Assembly: GCA_003447235.1 (NCBI GenBank)
Contig: DLZV01000028.1
Coordinates: forward strand, 1-24,745
Direction of reading: 5' to 3'
Origin: Prevotella sp.
Lineage (GTDB): Bacteria > Bacteroidota > Bacteroidia > Bacteroidales > Bacteroidaceae
DNA: 24,745 nt
Shown: one piece after another, positions 21,535 through 24,745 of the stretch
Numbering within the stretch: position 1 is the first letter of the stretch
How the letters are laid out: every line of letters begins with the position of its first letter
Position numbers and translations under genes: made by a program
Notes under the pieces: generated by a model
Database searches by the model: none
The model's input: only the letters and a program-made list of their open reading frames with translations
What the model was told of the DNA's origin: nothing

Positions 21535-24396
21535 ATGGACAAGGATAAAATAGAAGTGCTGGGCGCGCGCGTCCACAATCTGAAGAATATTGATGTCGTC
21601 ATTCCCCGCAACTCGCTCACGGTCTTCACCGGCTTGAGCGGGTCGGGCAAGTCGTCGCTGGCTTTCGACACCATCTATGCCGAGGGCCAGCGCCGCTATA
21701 TCGAGACTTTCTCGGCCTATGCCCGCAATTTCCTGGGCAATATGGAGCGCCCCGACGTGGACAAGATCACGGGTCTCTCCCCCGTCATCGCCATTGAGCA
21801 GAAGACGACGAACAAGAATCCGCGATCCACGGTGGGAACGACCACGGAGATCTACGACTACCTCCGCCTGCTCTTCGCCCGCGCCGCCACGGCCTATTCC
21901 TATCAGAGTGGGGAGAAAATGGTGAAATATACCGAGGAAAAGGTGGTCTCGATGATCCTCAAGGACTATCTCGGCAAGAAGATTTTCATCCTTGCTCCGC
22001 TCGTCCGCAACCGCAAGGGCCACTACCGCGAACTCTTTGAGAGCATGCGCCGCAAGGGCTACCTTTATATAAGGATAGATGGGGAGATTCAGGAACTGAC
22101 CCAGGGCATGAAAACCGACCGCTACAAGAACCACAATATCGAGGTGGTGGTCGATAAGATGAAACTCGCCGCGCGCCTTGGCGAGACGGAGGACAACCTC
22201 TCGCAGCGACTGCAAAAGACCGTGGCTACGGCGATGCGCCAGGGCGACGGACTGGTGATGATCATCGATGCCGACACGGGCGAGGCGAAGTTTTTCTCCA
22301 AGCGCCTCATGGATCCCGTGACGGGACTGTCGTACAAGGATCCTGCGCCCAATATCTTTTCCTTCAACTCGCCCGAGGGGGCTTGTCCTCATTGCAAGGG
22401 CCTTGGCATGGTCAGCGAGATCGACCTGAAGAAGGTGATTCCCGACGACAGAAAGTCCATACGCGAGGGGGCGATCGCGCCGCTGGGAAAATACAAGAGT
22501 CAGATGATATTTTGGCAGATAGAAGCGATTCTGTCCAAGTATGACCTGGACTTGAAGTCTCCCGTGAAGGACATTCCCCAGGAGGCTATGGACGAGATCC
22601 TCTATGGGGCGCTCGAGAAGGTGCGCATCGCCAAGGAACTGGTCCACACGACGACGGACTATTTTGTGGCTTTCGACGGCGTAGTGAAGTATCTGCGGGC
22701 CGTCATGGAGGGCGACGAGAGTGCCGCGGGAAAGAAATGGAGCGGACAGTTTATCGCCGACGTGACCTGCGGCGAGTGCCAGGGCCAGCGACTGAACCGC
22801 GAGGCTTTGTCCTACAAGATTTGGGGCAAGAATATCTCCGAACTCTCCGAGATGGACTTGGGCGAACTCTATGAGTGGATGGGGGAGGTGGGAAACCACC
22901 TCGGCGAGACCCAGCGACAGATCGCCACGGAGATCATCAGGGAGATTCGCAAGCGCATCCGCTTTCTGCTGGATGTCGGACTCGACTATCTGTCGCTCAA
23001 CCGCCAGTCGGCCTCGCTCTCGGGTGGTGAGAGCCAGCGCATCCGACTGGCCACGCAGATCGGTTCGCAACTGGTCAATGTGCTCTACATCCTCGACGAG
23101 CCGAGCATCGGACTCCACCAGCGCGACAACGTCCGACTGATCAACTCGCTCAAGGCGCTGCGCGACTTGGGCAATACGGTCATCGTGGTGGAGCACGACG
23201 AGGACATGATGCGGGCCGCCGACTGGATCGTCGATATCGGGCCGCGGGCGGGCCGAAAGGGTGGAGAAGTGGTCTTCCAGGGCACGCCGCAACAGATGCT
23301 CCACACCCATACGCTCACGGCGCAGTATCTGAACCATGGGCGGGCGATCGAGGTGCCGGCCCATCGGCGCAAGGGCAACGGCCAGCGTATCGCTTTGTGT
23401 GGGTGCACGGGCAACAATTTGAAGGACGTGGACGTGGAGCTGCCGCTGGGAGAACTGATCGTCGTCACGGGTGTGTCGGGATCGGGCAAATCCACGCTGA
23501 TCAACGAGACGCTGCAGCCGATACTCTCGCAACACTTCTATCGCTCGCTGAAGAAGCCGATGGCCTACGAGAAGATAGAGGGTATGGATCTGATAGACAA
23601 GGTGGTGACGGTGGATCAAAGTCCTATCGGACGCACGCCGCGATCCAATCCTGCCACCTATACGGGCGTCTTCTCGGACATTCGCGCGCTCTTCGTCGGA
23701 CTGCCCGAGGCCAAGATCCGAGGGTATAAGCCTGGCCGCTTCTCCTTCAACGTGAAGGGCGGACGCTGCGAGGCTTGTGGCGGCAACGGCTATAAGACGA
23801 TCGAGATGAACTTCCTGCCCGACGTGATGGTGCCCTGCGATGTCTGCCATGGCAAGCGCTACAACCGTGAGACGCTGGAGGTGCGCTACAAGGGCAAGTC
23901 CATCGCCGACGTGCTGGACATGACGGTCAATATGGCGGTGGAGTTTTTCGAGAATGTGCCACAGATTCTGCCCAAGATCAAGTCGCTGCAGGATGTGGGA
24001 CTGGGCTATCTCAAACTGGGCCAGTCTTCCACGACGCTCTCGGGCGGAGAGTCGCAGCGCGTAAAACTCGCCACCGAACTCTCGAAGCGCGATACGGGCA
24101 AGACGCTCTATATCCTCGACGAACCGACAACGGGCCTCCACTTCGACGATATCCGCATCCTCATGGATGTGCTACAGAAACTGGTGGACCGGGGCAACAC
24201 CGTGCTCATCATCGAGCACAACCTCGACGTGATCAAACTCGCCGATTACATCATCGACATGGGACCGGAGGGAGGCAAGCGCGGAGGACAAGTGCTCTCC
24301 ACGGGCACGCCCGAAGCCGTGGCCAAGAGCAAAAAAGGTTTTACGCCCGCCTTCATCAAGAGTGTGCTGGAAAGTGCTGCGAAGGGGAAGGAATAG
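21535..24396 (+). CDS. uvrA: Excinuclease ABC subunit UvrA
   Basis: UvrA finds DNA damage and loads UvrB in nucleotide excision repair. The 953-residue product matches the family (E. coli 940). Two ABC ATPase modules are complete: Walker A GLSGSGKSS (33-41) and GVSGSGKST (near 646); signatures LSGGESQRIRLA (near 496) and LSGGESQRVKLA; and Walker B LYILDEPSIGLH and LYILDEPTTGLH. Zinc-binding Cys pairs are visible at Cys284/287, Cys412/415, Cys745/748 and Cys768/771. The UvrB-binding and insertion regions have normal length. It lies 41 bp downstream of the T9SS-domain gene and may share its transcript. No convincing terminator follows the stop; the repeat element at 24444 begins 48 bp later. 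Confidence 0.98.
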   Translation: MDKDKIEVLGARVHNLKNIDVVIPRNSLTVFTGLSGSGKSSLAFDTIYAEGQRRYIETFSAYARNFLGNMERPDVDKITGLSPVIAIEQKTTNKNPRSTVGTTTEIYDYLRLLFARAATAYSYQSGEKMVKYTEEKVVSMILKDYLGKKIFILAPLVRNRKGHYRELFESMRRKGYLYIRIDGEIQELTQGMKTDRYKNHNIEVVVDKMKLAARLGETEDNLSQRLQKTVATAMRQGDGLVMIIDADTGEAKFFSKRLMDPVTGLSYKDPAPNIFSFNSPEGACPHCKGLGMVSEIDLKKVIPDDRKSIREGAIAPLGKYKSQMIFWQIEAILSKYDLDLKSPVKDIPQEAMDEILYGALEKVRIAKELVHTTTDYFVAFDGVVKYLRAVMEGDESAAGKKWSGQFIADVTCGECQGQRLNREALSYKIWGKNISELSEMDLGELYEWMGEVGNHLGETQRQIATEIIREIRKRIRFLLDVGLDYLSLNRQSASLSGGESQRIRLATQIGSQLVNVLYILDEPSIGLHQRDNVRLINSLKALRDLGNTVIVVEHDEDMMRAADWIVDIGPRAGRKGGEVVFQGTPQQMLHTHTLTAQYLNHGRAIEVPAHRRKGNGQRIALCGCTGNNLKDVDVELPLGELIVVTGVSGSGKSTLINETLQPILSQHFYRSLKKPMAYEKIEGMDLIDKVVTVDQSPIGRTPRSNPATYTGVFSDIRALFVGLPEAKIRGYKPGRFSFNVKGGRCEACGGNGYKTIEMNFLPDVMVPCDVCHGKRYNRETLEVRYKGKSIADVLDMTVNMAVEFFENVPQILPKIKSLQDVGLGYLKLGQSSTTLSGGESQRVKLATELSKRDTGKTLYILDEPTTGLHFDDIRILMDVLQKLVDRGNTVLIIEHNLDVIKLADYIIDMGPEGGKRGGQVLSTGTPEAVAKSKKGFTPAFIKSVLESAAKGKE

Positions 24397-24745
24397 CTAA
24401 AATTGTAAGCAATATTCCCTGTTGAGGAAGGAAAACAACCAATACAACTTTTACAACTTGTAACAACCTACACGCTTCGCGTGTTATATCCTGCTGCAAG
24501 GTAAACAACAAAAAACATCGCTTCGCCTTGGACATTCCCTGCCGAATTTGTCCAGGCGAAGCGTTGTTCATAGTTGTTTCCATGCAGCAACCTTTGGTCT
24601 ACACGGGCCTCGAAGAGGCGATGTCCTGGCGAAGCTGTTCCATTACATGGCACTCTTTCTCGCCATGGCATAACTTGAGCAAGCTCAGTTCTGCTCATGG
24701 CTTACCGAAAGAGTTGTTACTTGTTGTAAAAGTTGTTCAAGTTGT
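24397..24745. other. 349-bp non-coding tail after uvrA
   Basis: No gene is supported. The first 47 bp are plain AT-rich sequence with a short GGAATA/TATTCC pairing. The rest is the palindromic element described separately. Short frames on the minus strand are by-products of the repeats. Confidence 0.7.
24444..24736. repeat. Palindromic element flanked by 24-bp inverted repeats
   Basis: The left arm 24444-24467 (ACAACTTTTACAACTTG, then TAACAAC) is the reverse complement of the right arm 24713-24736 at 22 of 24 positions. Inside are ACACGC/GCGTGT (24470-24484), a long hairpin CGCTTCGCCTTGGACA / TGTCCAGGCGAAGCG (24519-24563, one bulge) extended outward by TGCTGCAAGGTAA / TTCCATGCAGCA pairing, a partial third copy GGCGATGTCCTGGCGAAGC at 24617-24635, and hairpins ATGGCA/CGCCAT and GAGCA/TGCTC at 24650-24700. 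It is about 293 bp with no coding capacity. Size and terminal inverted repeats resemble a MITE, or a REP/BIME-like cluster. Confidence 0.75.

Noticed and set aside
21454..24141. 895-codon minus-strand frame opposite uvrA
   Set aside because: Antisense shadow; the plus strand encodes complete UvrA with intact Walker, signature and zinc motifs.
24356..24698. Short minus-strand frames after uvrA
   Set aside because: They translate inverted repeats and share no features with known proteins.

Overview
The window reads as chromosome of a Bacteroidota bacterium, most likely order Bacteroidales and Prevotellaceae-like. Four things support this: (i) repeated TAnnTTTG-type -7 boxes upstream of genes, in two cases with a TTTG 20 bp further upstream; (ii) families typical of the phylum (DUF4270 lipoprotein, PorT-like barrel, a type B T9SS/gliding C-terminal domain, the 36-residue 'smalltalk' protein, a CorC/GldE-type transporter); (iii) absence of strong Shine-Dalgarno sequences; (iv) REP-like palindromes of the Bacteroidales kind. 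I cannot fix the genus. No rRNA, tRNA, CRISPR, transposase or phage gene is visible.

Layout. 1-290 is a composite palindromic repeat, followed by an orphan 'smalltalk' gene (368-478), a 7-unit degenerate minisatellite (572-713) and a minus-strand orphan S24/LexA-like domain protein (795-1316). A long minus-strand block then runs from a divergent promoter at about 8770 down to 1552: panC, panD, an outer-membrane barrel protein, lptC, a CorC/HlyC transporter and, after a 341-bp gap, a PpiD/SurA-like periplasmic chaperone. It joins pantothenate synthesis to envelope biogenesis. Divergently on plus come a half-length GT5 'glycogen synthase', a DUF4270 lipoprotein, an overlapping 49-residue peptide and clpC. 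clpC converges on a prolyl oligopeptidase gene at a 16-bp-stem bidirectional terminator. Next on minus are a POT peptide transporter, a PorT-like barrel and a LysM/periplasmic-binding-protein fusion. Divergent from these on plus are a small secreted protein with a type B T9SS C-terminal domain and uvrA. The window ends in a second, different palindromic element (24444-24745) that shares a TTGTAAAAGTTGT edge motif with the first.

How the genes fit together. Three themes recur. The first is envelope assembly: LptC, a PpiD-like chaperone, three beta-barrel or T9SS-linked proteins, and a LysM protein with an LpoA-like architecture. The second is peptide use: a secreted prolyl oligopeptidase and a POT importer, adjacent and co-oriented but with separate terminators. 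The third is housekeeping: CoA precursor synthesis, ClpC proteolysis and UvrA repair. I see no defence island or biosynthetic cluster. The best candidates for undescribed biology are the GT5 half-protein/DUF4270/49-residue peptide locus, the LysM-PBP/PorT pair, the HTH-less S24 protein with Lys replaced by Arg, and the several families of short intergenic repeats, one of which lies inside a predicted 5' UTR.
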